Shown here in pieces: positions 12,790-19,373 of a stretch of DNA of 19,373 bases; the first letter of the stretch is position 1; every line of letters begins with the position of its first letter. The stretch lies in NCBI GenBank assembly GCA_002254825.2, contig NJEL02000021.1:1-19373 (forward strand). The letters run 5' to 3'. Below the pieces are notes generated by a model, which ran no database searches, was not told the DNA's origin, and saw only the letters and a list, made by a program, of their open reading frames with translations. Origin of the DNA: Methanosarcinales archaeon ex4572_44 (GTDB taxonomy: Archaea; Halobacteriota; Methanosarcinia; Methanosarcinales; EX4572-44). The translations under genes and the position numbers were made by a program.

Positions 12790-14727
12790 GTGTTCCAAGA
12801 CTTTGCATACTTAATCGTACTACTGCCCATAATCTCCTTTGTACTGACGCTCTTCTTCGGGAAGAAGTTTCCAGCGAACGGAGGAATTCTAGCAATACTC
12901 ACAATATTCACTGCATTCATAATATCGGCAGGAACTCTCAGTGAGATATACCATGGTGGAGTGGTGGAGCAGTCATGGCACTGGTTCGCATTCCTTGATT
13001 TTGGAATACTGATAGACCCACTCGCAGCAGCTATGCTCTGCATGGTCTCCTTTGTAAGCTTCCTGATCCAGGTCTACTCGGTTGGGTACATGTCACATGA
13101 CCCTGCAAAGCCAAGGTACTTTGCAGAGACCTCGCTCTTTACAGCCGCCATGCTCGGGGTGGTACTATCAGATAACATCTTGCAGTTCTTCATGTTCTGG
13201 GAGCTTGTGGGCTTATGCTCGTATCTACTCATCGGATTCTGGTACCGTAAACCCTCAGCGGCAGCCGCTGCAAAGAAGGCTTTCCTTGTGACACGTGTTG
13301 GTGATGTACTCTTCCTTGCAGGAATAATCGTACTCTACCTGAACATCAGCGACTTCACCGTCCCGGACGGCGCATACCTTCTGCAGTTCCAGACGATGTT
13401 TGCAGCAATCGAACACATACCACCAAGCCAGTTAACACTCATAACGCTTCTCTTCTTCGGAGGTGCAGTTGGAAAAAGCGGTCAGTTCCCCCTACACGTG
13501 TGGCTTCCCGACGCAATGGAAGGTCCAACCACGGTCTCAGCACTCATCCACGCCGCTACCATGGTAACAGCAGGCGTCTACCTTGTAGCCCGCACATTCC
13601 CAATCTTCCTTGCCTCCCCTGACGCACTCATTGTTGTGGCATACATAGGCGGCTTCACAGCATTATTTGCAGCAACAATGGGACTTGTGATGAACGACAT
13701 CAAACGGGTGCTTGCATACTCGACTGTGAGCCAGCTTGGATACATGATGCTCGCACTCGGAACAGGGATAGTGGTTGGCGCAGAGGTGGTTGGTATGTCA
13801 CTATTCCACCTTATCAGCCACGCATTCTTCAAAGCACTCCTCTTCCTATGTGCAGGAAGCGTGATTCATGGTCTTGGACTTCAGGATCTGCGCCAAATGG
13901 GTGGAGCACTTGGCAAGATGAAGATCACAGGCATAACGATGCTCATAGCAGCCCTCGCACTCTCAGGCATACCGCCCACGGCAGGGTTCTTCAGTAAAGA
14001 TGCAATAATCGAAGGAGCGTATTCGTACTGGACTCACACAGGCGACATACTGCCCTACGCCTTTGGGATCATAGCAGCGCTTCTCACAAGTATATACATA
14101 TTCAGATTATGGTTCATGACGTTCACAGGAGAGCCGAGAACAGATTATCATGCTCACGAGTCACCACCATCGATGACGGTGCCTCTGGTGATCCTTGCAA
14201 TACTTGCACTTGGCTTTGGGCTTGCAGCACACGGTGCCTTCGGTGGATTCCTCGAGCACACCTATTCGGAACACCTGATAGAGGAAGCTGCAGAGATTGG
14301 AGGGCATCATCTTGCAGAAGAACACCCACATCCACCACCAATCCTATTCTATCTGCCAATAATCGTGGGTGTGATCGGATTTGTGATTTCGTGGTTAATA
14401 TATAGCAAGAGAATCTTCAATATGAGCAGCATAATATCCAGTAGAAATCCGATATACAGATTACTCTTGAACCGATACTATCAGCACCAGATATACACCG
14501 AGTTCGTGGCGATCACAATCGTACACAGAGTACTCTCGCTAATTGGAGAGTTTATCGACCGCAGGATCATTGACGGGATCATTGACGGCATAAGCTGGAT
14601 TCTAATCATGATCGGAGAGGTTATTAGACGGATCCAGACAGGCGTGGTACAGCACTATGCTGCATGGGTGGTGATGGGTGTTGTCGCACTCATGTTATTC
14701 CTATTCCATGGAGGAGGTATACTATGA
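12790..14727 (+). CDS. fpoL: F420H2 dehydrogenase subunit L (NuoL-like antiporter subunit)
   Basis: 645 residues from GTG 12790 (GAGGTG at 12777-12782 is about seven bases before it); GTG 12781 in the same frame is possible. It has 14 or more helices. Motifs are FMFWELVGLCSYLLIGFWYR (the conserved TM5 Glu), HVWLPDAMEGPTTVSALIHA, MGLVMNDIKRVLAYSTVSQLGY split by loops, and SGIPPTAGFFSKDAI. A C-terminal extension from about residue 480 to the last helix corresponds to the long lateral helix of NuoL that braces the membrane arm, preceded by a His-rich loop (HHLAEEHPHPPP). Most distal proton-pumping subunit. The coding strand is A+C rich. Confidence 0.97.
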   Translation: MFQDFAYLIVLLPIISFVLTLFFGKKFPANGGILAILTIFTAFIISAGTLSEIYHGGVVEQSWHWFAFLDFGILIDPLAAAMLCMVSFVSFLIQVYSVGYMSHDPAKPRYFAETSLFTAAMLGVVLSDNILQFFMFWELVGLCSYLLIGFWYRKPSAAAAAKKAFLVTRVGDVLFLAGIIVLYLNISDFTVPDGAYLLQFQTMFAAIEHIPPSQLTLITLLFFGGAVGKSGQFPLHVWLPDAMEGPTTVSALIHAATMVTAGVYLVARTFPIFLASPDALIVVAYIGGFTALFAATMGLVMNDIKRVLAYSTVSQLGYMMLALGTGIVVGAEVVGMSLFHLISHAFFKALLFLCAGSVIHGLGLQDLRQMGGALGKMKITGITMLIAALALSGIPPTAGFFSKDAIIEGAYSYWTHTGDILPYAFGIIAALLTSIYIFRLWFMTFTGEPRTDYHAHESPPSMTVPLVILAILALGFGLAAHGAFGGFLEHTYSEHLIEEAAEIGGHHLAEEHPHPPPILFYLPIIVGVIGFVISWLIYSKRIFNMSSIISSRNPIYRLLLNRYYQHQIYTEFVAITIVHRVLSLIGEFIDRRIIDGIIDGISWILIMIGEVIRRIQTGVVQHYAAWVVMGVVALMLFLFHGGGIL

Positions 14728-16205
14728 CTCTACCACTGATATCCTTGATGATACTGATACCGCTTGTTGGCGCGATCATATCGTTCTTATCACGAACAAG
14801 AAACCAGGCACGGATCGCTGCAATAATCGCTTCCATAATACCACTCATAATAACGATCAAGATGTACCTGCAGGTGGACCCATCCACGATGTGGGTCGTT
14901 GAATCCTATGACTGGATTCCGCAACTCGGCATCACCTACAAGCTGGGCGTGGACGGCATCAGCATGCCACTCATCCTCCTGGCAAACATCGTGGTCCCGC
15001 TCACAATCCTCTTTGCATGGGGCGAGACCAAACGGACAAGCAGCTTCTACGGATTACTCCTGCTCGAACAGGTCGGTGTAATCGGGGTCTTCTCATCACT
15101 CGACTTCTTCCTCTTCTACATATTCTGGGAGATCACACTAGTCCCGATGTACTTCCTGATAAGCATCTGGGGCGGACCCCGCAAAGACTACGCAGCAATC
15201 AAGTTCTTCATATACACACACATAGCAAGCCTCGTGATGCTCCTTGCAATCTTCGCCCTCTACTTCATCGCATGGGCACAAACAGGGTATCCGAGCTTTG
15301 ACATAGTCCACCTACTCGCACAGTATCCAAGCTTCAGCCCTGTTGTGAAAGACGTGATATTCTTCGCACTACTATTCGGCTTCATCGTGAAGATGCCAGC
15401 AGTCCCATTCCACACGTGGCTCCCTGATGCACACGTTGAAGCGCCAACCGCAGGTAGTGTTGTCCTTGCAGCAATCCTCCTCAAGATGGGCGGCTACGGC
15501 TTATTCAGGGTGATGATGCCAATGCTACCGAACACCACAAACACCTCGCTTGTGATCACAGTTGTTGCGATAATCGGCGTTGTGAGCATCGTGTACGGCG
15601 CCTTCCTCGCGCTTGCACAGAAGGATTTGAAGAAGATGGTTGCTTATTCTAGTGTGAGCCACATGGGCTTTGTCACGCTTGGATTTGCAAGCCTCGTGCC
15701 ATTATCTGTAACGGGTGCCATGTACCAGCAGTTTTCACACGGGCTGATCACATGCATACTCTTCATGTCATGCGGAGTGATACAGCATGGGGCCCATACG
15801 AGGATCATAAACGATCTCGGAGGACTTGTGCAGAAGATGCCAAAGCTCACATTCCTCATGCTCGGAGGATTCCTTGCATCCCTCGGGCTTCCAGGGATGA
15901 GCGGGTTTATAGCAGAGTTTACAGTACTCACAGGATCCATCACAACACTCTTCATCTACGTGATGATAGCAGTATTCGGAGGCGTCGCGGTAACAGCTGC
16001 TTATCACCTCTGGGCAATACAGCGTGCAATGTTCGGCGTATTCAATGAAAAACTGGGGCACATCCACGATCTGGCAGGCTATGAAATGCTCTCGATGGCA
16101 ATACTACTACTACTTGTGATATTCTTCGGAGTGAACCCGGACCCGGTCTGGGACTTCATGCAAGCAGGTGCTAACACACTCCTTGCGGGGGTGCATATAA
16201 TATGA
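14724..16205 (+). CDS. fpoM: F420H2 dehydrogenase subunit M (NuoM-like antiporter subunit)
   Basis: 493 residues from ATG 14724, which overlaps the fpoL stop (ATGA) and has a strong GGAGGAGGT at about 14710-14718. It has 13-14 helices. Motifs are FYIFWEITLVPMYFLISIWG (TM5 Glu), HTWLPDAHVEAPTAGSVVLA with ILLKMGGYGLFR (TM7 Lys region), LAQKDLKKMVAYSSVSHMG and GLPGMSGFIAEF. One of the three Mrp-antiporter-like proton channels of the complex. It ends at an ATGA overlap with fpoN. Confidence 0.97.
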   Translation: MTLPLISLMILIPLVGAIISFLSRTRNQARIAAIIASIIPLIITIKMYLQVDPSTMWVVESYDWIPQLGITYKLGVDGISMPLILLANIVVPLTILFAWGETKRTSSFYGLLLLEQVGVIGVFSSLDFFLFYIFWEITLVPMYFLISIWGGPRKDYAAIKFFIYTHIASLVMLLAIFALYFIAWAQTGYPSFDIVHLLAQYPSFSPVVKDVIFFALLFGFIVKMPAVPFHTWLPDAHVEAPTAGSVVLAAILLKMGGYGLFRVMMPMLPNTTNTSLVITVVAIIGVVSIVYGAFLALAQKDLKKMVAYSSVSHMGFVTLGFASLVPLSVTGAMYQQFSHGLITCILFMSCGVIQHGAHTRIINDLGGLVQKMPKLTFLMLGGFLASLGLPGMSGFIAEFTVLTGSITTLFIYVMIAVFGGVAVTAAYHLWAIQRAMFGVFNEKLGHIHDLAGYEMLSMAILLLLVIFFGVNPDPVWDFMQAGANTLLAGVHII

Positions 16206-17671
16206 GCTACCTGAACTACACGCATCTTGCACCTGAACTGATCGTTGCGATCATGGGACTCGCTGTGGTCTTCTTTGGTCTCTTCATACCAACTCGCTTC
16301 AAGAGAGGGCTTGGATGCATCAGCGGACTGGCACTCATAATAGCAATCCTCGAGATACTCAGAAACGGCGTCTTATGGGAAAGCCAGAGGGTTGCTACAT
16401 ACTTCTACGATGCATACACCATAGACTCGCTCTCACAGTTCTTCAAACTGGTCTTCCTCTCAGTCTCATTCATAGTTGTGATAGCATCCACACGACGCTA
16501 TAAAGAAAGCAGGTATCAGGATGAGTACTACGGACTCCTCCTCTTTGCAACACTCGGAATGATGGTCGTTGCATCATCAAACGACCTACTAACACTCTTC
16601 ATCGGGTTCGAGCTTGCAAGCATGTCCACCTATGCACTCGCAGGATTTGACAAGACCAACCCGAAATCAGTGGAAGCCGCGATGAAATACTACATAATAG
16701 GCAGCATCTCATCAGCAATACTCCTCTTCGGGTTCTCACTACTCTACGGTGCAACAGGGACCACAAACCTCGAAGCAATATCAGCATACATTGCAGCCCA
16801 TGGACTTGCATCCACAACAGGAACCGCAATCCTGGTCTTCCTCGTTGCGGGATTCACATTCAAGATGGCTCTTGTGCCATTCCACATGTGGGCCCCAGAC
16901 ACATACGAGGGCTCGCCCACACTGATCTCAGCCCTGCTTGCAGCAGGCTCCAAGAAGATGGGTTTCGTTGCAGCCTTCAAGGTCTTCATAGTCGCACTCA
17001 TCGCCCTGAAACTTGACATGCAGAACGTCTTCTTCATACTTGCAATCATAACGATGACCTACGGCAACCTCGTGGCAATATCCCAGAAGAGCATCAAGCG
17101 CATGCTTGCCTACTCCTCAGTGGCACAGGCAGGGTACATCTCAATGGCATTTGTCATAATGACACCGCTCGCAGTGGGAGCCGGCATACTATACGTGCTA
17201 AGCCACGCATTCATGAAGACAGGAGCCTTCATAGCGGTTGGAGCTGTCGTATACATGCTAACACGAGAGAAGAAGAACCTTCCAGACGCTGACCACCTCG
17301 ATAACTTTGCAGGACTCTCAAAGCGCGCTCCACTCACAGCCTTTGCCATGATGATCTTCGTCTTCGCCCTTGCAGGGATACCGCCAACAGCAGGATTCGT
17401 GAGCAAGTTCGTCCTATTCTCATCAGCCATACACGCAGGATATATCACATTAGTACTGGTTGCCATACTCAACAGCGCGCTCTCACTCTACTACTACGCA
17501 AGGCTTGTGAAATACATGTACGTGCTACCACCCGCAGGCGAGACACTGAGAGAACCACGCGCATACCTACTCGCAATGCTCGTAGCCGTTATCGTGGTTA
17601 TAGCAATAGGCGTGTACCCTGCACCATTCTTAGAATGGGCGATGAACGCAGCAACAACAATGGGATTATGA
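16202..17671 (+). CDS. fpoN: F420H2 dehydrogenase subunit N (NuoN-like antiporter subunit)
   Basis: 489 residues with about 14 helices. FIGFELASMSTYALAGF carries the TM5 Glu, and HMWAPDTYEGSPTLISALLA with GSKKMGFVAAFK is the NuoN discontinuous-helix region. SQKSIKRMLAYSSVAQAGY and AGIPPTAGFVSKFVLF are further family motifs. It is the antiporter-like subunit nearest to J/K. The start overlaps fpoM (ATGA), with GGGGGTG upstream. The coding strand is A+C rich. Confidence 0.97.
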   Translation: MSYLNYTHLAPELIVAIMGLAVVFFGLFIPTRFKRGLGCISGLALIIAILEILRNGVLWESQRVATYFYDAYTIDSLSQFFKLVFLSVSFIVVIASTRRYKESRYQDEYYGLLLFATLGMMVVASSNDLLTLFIGFELASMSTYALAGFDKTNPKSVEAAMKYYIIGSISSAILLFGFSLLYGATGTTNLEAISAYIAAHGLASTTGTAILVFLVAGFTFKMALVPFHMWAPDTYEGSPTLISALLAAGSKKMGFVAAFKVFIVALIALKLDMQNVFFILAIITMTYGNLVAISQKSIKRMLAYSSVAQAGYISMAFVIMTPLAVGAGILYVLSHAFMKTGAFIAVGAVVYMLTREKKNLPDADHLDNFAGLSKRAPLTAFAMMIFVFALAGIPPTAGFVSKFVLFSSAIHAGYITLVLVAILNSALSLYYYARLVKYMYVLPPAGETLREPRAYLLAMLVAVIVVIAIGVYPAPFLEWAMNAATTMGL

Positions 17672-17683
17672 GGTGAATAAAAT

Positions 17684-18028
17684 ATGGCAGATTGCGACCT
17701 ATGTGGAGTAAGTAGACCAACACTATGCCCGATCAAAGTATTCATGCCAAAATTCGGAAAGACATACCCAACAGGAACATGGAAAGGACTGTGCGAATCA
17801 TGCACAGCCCACCTCCACGAAGCAAACGAAGCACGCGAAGCGATCACAGCAAAGAAATGCAATCTCTGCGGAATCAAAGACGTACCACTATACAGAGCAA
17901 CAATCAACAAACCAAACTTTGAACAACCATACTCAACAGAAGAAACAAGACACATCTGCGAAGCATGCCTAACAGCAACAGAAGAAGTCTACAAAAAACA
18001 CGAAGAACGCATACTGGGAGAAGACTGA
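17684..18028 (+). CDS. fpoO: FpoO-like cysteine-rich protein, two tandem 55-residue units
   Basis: 114 residues. AGGTGA at 17671-17676 (overlapping the fpoN stop) is seven bases before ATG 17684. Cysteines form two identical patterns: C4-x2-C7 with C37-x2-C40, and C59-x2-C62 with C92-x2-C95. Every corresponding cysteine is exactly 55 residues apart, and CDLCG/CNLCG, GLCESC/HICEAC match. The two units are therefore an internal duplication, each with four Cys fit for one metal site (zinc ribbon or FeS). FpoO is the last subunit gene in Methanosarcina fpo operons and has been suggested to carry an FeS cluster; its role is unsettled. C15 has no partner in unit two. Confidence 0.85.
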   Translation: MADCDLCGVSRPTLCPIKVFMPKFGKTYPTGTWKGLCESCTAHLHEANEAREAITAKKCNLCGIKDVPLYRATINKPNFEQPYSTEETRHICEACLTATEEVYKKHEERILGED

Positions 18029-18030
18029 CA

Positions 18031-18087
18031 CCTTTTCTTTATTGAAAGGATCCTGAGGAAAGGAAAAATTAAGAATCCTCTGGATCC
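18031..18087 (+). terminator. Terminator region of the fpo operon with a 12-bp imperfect stem-loop
   Basis: A T-rich run CCTTTTCTTTATT (18031-18043) begins three bases after the fpoO stop and is a plausible archaeal U-tract terminator. It is followed by GGATCCTGAGGA (18048-18059) and TCCTCTGGATCC (18076-18087), inverted repeats with one mismatch and a 16-base loop. No T-tract follows on the plus strand, so the stem may protect the message 3' end or mark an element border. Confidence 0.5.
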
Positions 18088-18154
18088 AATCAAAAAGAGA
18101 GATAGAGTGATAAACAAATGATGTATTACTTAATACTAAGAAAGAGGTGAAAAA

Positions 18155-18346
18155 ATGTTCAAAGAAAAAGAGATAGATGATTTCTTCAAGGAACTAGCTA
18201 TAGACACAGATATAAAAAGACAAAAAATCCTTTCTCAGGGTGATTATAGTCAAAAAGATGAATCCAATAAAATCAATCGCATTCTTATTGATAAAATAAC
18301 TGTGATATCAAAGAAAGATGGGTTCGAAGATGCCGAATTGGAATGA
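18155..18346 (+). CDS. Small charged protein of unknown function, coupled to SDH_sah protease
   Basis: 63 residues from ATG 18155 with a clear GAGGTG (18144-18149) five bases before it. The sequence is hydrophilic, Lys/Asp/Glu rich and probably helical (KEKEIDDFFKELAIDTDIKR), with no cysteines or membrane segment. I do not recognise a family. Its stop overlaps the start region of the downstream gene, so the two are translationally coupled. A regulator, inhibitor or substrate adaptor of the protease is possible but is inference only. AT-rich, like its partner and unlike the fpo genes. The stretch 18088-18142 before it shows only weak promoter-like AT-rich sequence. Confidence 0.7.
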   Translation: MFKEKEIDDFFKELAIDTDIKRQKILSQGDYSQKDESNKINRILIDKITVISKKDGFEDAELE

Positions 18347-19328
18347 GATTTTAGATGAAATAAAGTCATCAGGAAGCACTCACGACATCATTAGGCGTAA
18401 TTATCTTCAAAAGATCCATGAAATTACTGAAAGAAATGTAATTATATATTATTCTGGTTGGCTGCAAAAACAGGGAATAAGTGGTTTGGGGATAAATGAT
18501 AATGATAAAAATGGTTTTATGACAACGATACATGGTCTTGACCGCTCAAAAGGATTAGATCTTATTCTTCACACTCCTGGTGGAGAAAGCGCTGCAACAG
18601 AGTCATTAGTTGATTATCTTCGGAAAATGTTTGGTACTAATATTCGAGCGATCGTACCACAGTTGGCATTATCTGCAGGTACTATGATTGCATGTGCCTG
18701 TGATAGTATTTTAATGGGAAAACAATCAAGCCTTGGGCCAATTGACCCACAATTAAATGGCATTCCTGCGCATGGAATTATTGAAGAATTCAAACAAGCA
18801 TTTGAAGAGTGTAAAGCAAATCAAATTAAAATTCCTCTTTGGCAACCAATTATAGCCAAGTATACACCAACGTTAATAGGTGAATCCCAAAAGGCGATTG
18901 CGTGGTCTGAAGAAATGGTTAAAGAGTGGCTTGTTACAGGAATGCTAAAGGATAAACCCAAACCAAATGAATCCGCTGAAAAAATTATAAAAGAGCTGGG
19001 CGATCATGCATTAACAAAATCACATGCCCGCCATCTTTCTGCCTCCAAGTGTCAGGAAATCGGTTTAAAAATTGAAATGCTTGAAGATGATCAAAAGTTA
19101 CAAGATGCTGTTCTAACAGTTCATCATGCTTGCATTCATACATTATCAGCTACTCCTGCCTTTAAAATTATTGAAAATCATACAGGAACAGCCTTTATTC
19201 AAACAGCACAAGAGTTCCTATGCAAATTATTAAAGAACAGCATGAAGCCAAGTAAAATAGGTATTATGTCTTTTGCTCACGACTCTCCGCTTTGCTTTGC
19301 AAAGCTTCGACCCTTCGGGTGCGTATAA
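18330..19328 (+). CDS. SDH_sah-family ClpP-fold serine protease-like protein
   Basis: 332 residues from ATG 18330 (MPNWNEILDEIKSS), the usual family start; ATG 18318 in frame is also open. Core motifs are LDLILHTPGGESAATESLVDYLR split over residues 76-98, IRAIVPQLALSAGTMIACAC with S115 as the likely nucleophile, DSILMGKQSSLGPIDPQLNG, and HARHLSASKCQEIGL. These match 'serine dehydrogenase proteinase' (SDH_sah), a relative of ClpP/SppA/NfeD peptidases; the activity of the family is poorly known. There is no signal peptide or membrane segment. The last ~30 residues, ending SPLCFAKLRPFGCV, are encoded by palindromic DNA near the window edge, so the natural C-terminus may be replaced or extended. 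AT-rich composition and location next to the operon end suggest acquisition. Confidence 0.88.
   Translation: MPNWNEILDEIKSSGSTHDIIRRNYLQKIHEITERNVIIYYSGWLQKQGISGLGINDNDKNGFMTTIHGLDRSKGLDLILHTPGGESAATESLVDYLRKMFGTNIRAIVPQLALSAGTMIACACDSILMGKQSSLGPIDPQLNGIPAHGIIEEFKQAFEECKANQIKIPLWQPIIAKYTPTLIGESQKAIAWSEEMVKEWLVTGMLKDKPKPNESAEKIIKELGDHALTKSHARHLSASKCQEIGLKIEMLEDDQKLQDAVLTVHHACIHTLSATPAFKIIENHTGTAFIQTAQEFLCKLLKNSMKPSKIGIMSFAHDSPLCFAKLRPFGCV
19286..19322. repeat. Cluster of short palindromes at the 3' end of the SDH_sah gene
   Basis: GCTTTGCAAAGC (19294-19305) is a perfect 12-base palindrome. It is followed by ACCC-TTC-GGGT (about 19310-19320), another small hairpin. The remaining bases 19329-19373 contain no gene that I can see; they begin ACATGCC after GTATA and end in CTCGT at the window edge. 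Confidence 0.5.
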
Positions 19329-19373
19329 CATGCCATATCTGGTTCGGTCTAAGCCCTCTCCCAATTTCCTCGT

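Overview
The window comes from an archaeon of the Methanosarcinales and relatives (methanogens, ANME-2/3 or Syntrophoarchaeum-type alkane oxidisers). The main reason is a complete-looking F420H2 dehydrogenase gene run in the order fpoA-B-C-D-H-I-J(N)-J(C)-K-L-M-N-O. A split fpoJ and a terminal fpoO are the arrangement known from Methanosarcina. Archaeal TATA boxes, an archaeal lipoprotein pentaheme cytochrome and a GAN/RecJ-like DHH exonuclease fit this. Genus cannot be fixed from the sequence alone.

Layout. Positions 1-3195 (minus strand) hold a MoxR AAA+ ATPase gene and the start of a DUF58 gene, normally adjacent partners. Here an AT-rich OLD-family ATPase/TOPRIM nuclease gene lies between them. 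An orphan Shine-Dalgarno site after moxR and a short N-terminus on the DUF58 protein suggest that the OLD gene was inserted there. Positions 3196-4367 hold the divergent control region, a secreted five-heme cytochrome c lipoprotein, its terminator, and a promoter rich in inverted repeats. A 43-bp element directly upstream of the TATA box is shared between the moxR promoter and the pstB promoter. Positions 4368-5796 hold pstB and phoU without pstSCA. Positions 5843-7323 hold a RecJ-like gene broken by a perfect 56-bp tandem duplication. Positions 7419-7986 (minus) hold a small two-helix membrane protein gene followed by what looks like its detached, frameshifted 3' part.

Positions 8015-18028 are the fpo operon, tightly packed with ATGA overlaps. 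FpoB/C/D/I form the electron-transfer arm (FeS clusters and quinone/methanophenazine site). FpoA/H/J/K/L/M/N form the proton-pumping membrane arm. FpoO is a small cysteine-rich subunit, here clearly two copies of one 55-residue unit. The F420H2-oxidising subunit FpoF is not in the window. fpoD carries an internal deletion with a frameshift that removes about 40 conserved residues, so as written the complex could not assemble normally. This is either real decay, strain variation or an assembly fault.

Positions 18029-19373 hold an AT-rich accessory pair: a 63-residue protein translationally coupled to a ClpP-fold 'serine dehydrogenase proteinase' (SDH_sah family). The protein's extreme C-terminus runs into palindromic DNA near the window edge.

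Base composition is strongly patterned. Some coding strands are G+T rich (DUF58, fpoA-D) and others A+C rich (moxR, recJ-like, later fpo genes), and this changes within a single operon. The OLD and SDH_sah genes are AT-rich, consistent with recent acquisition.
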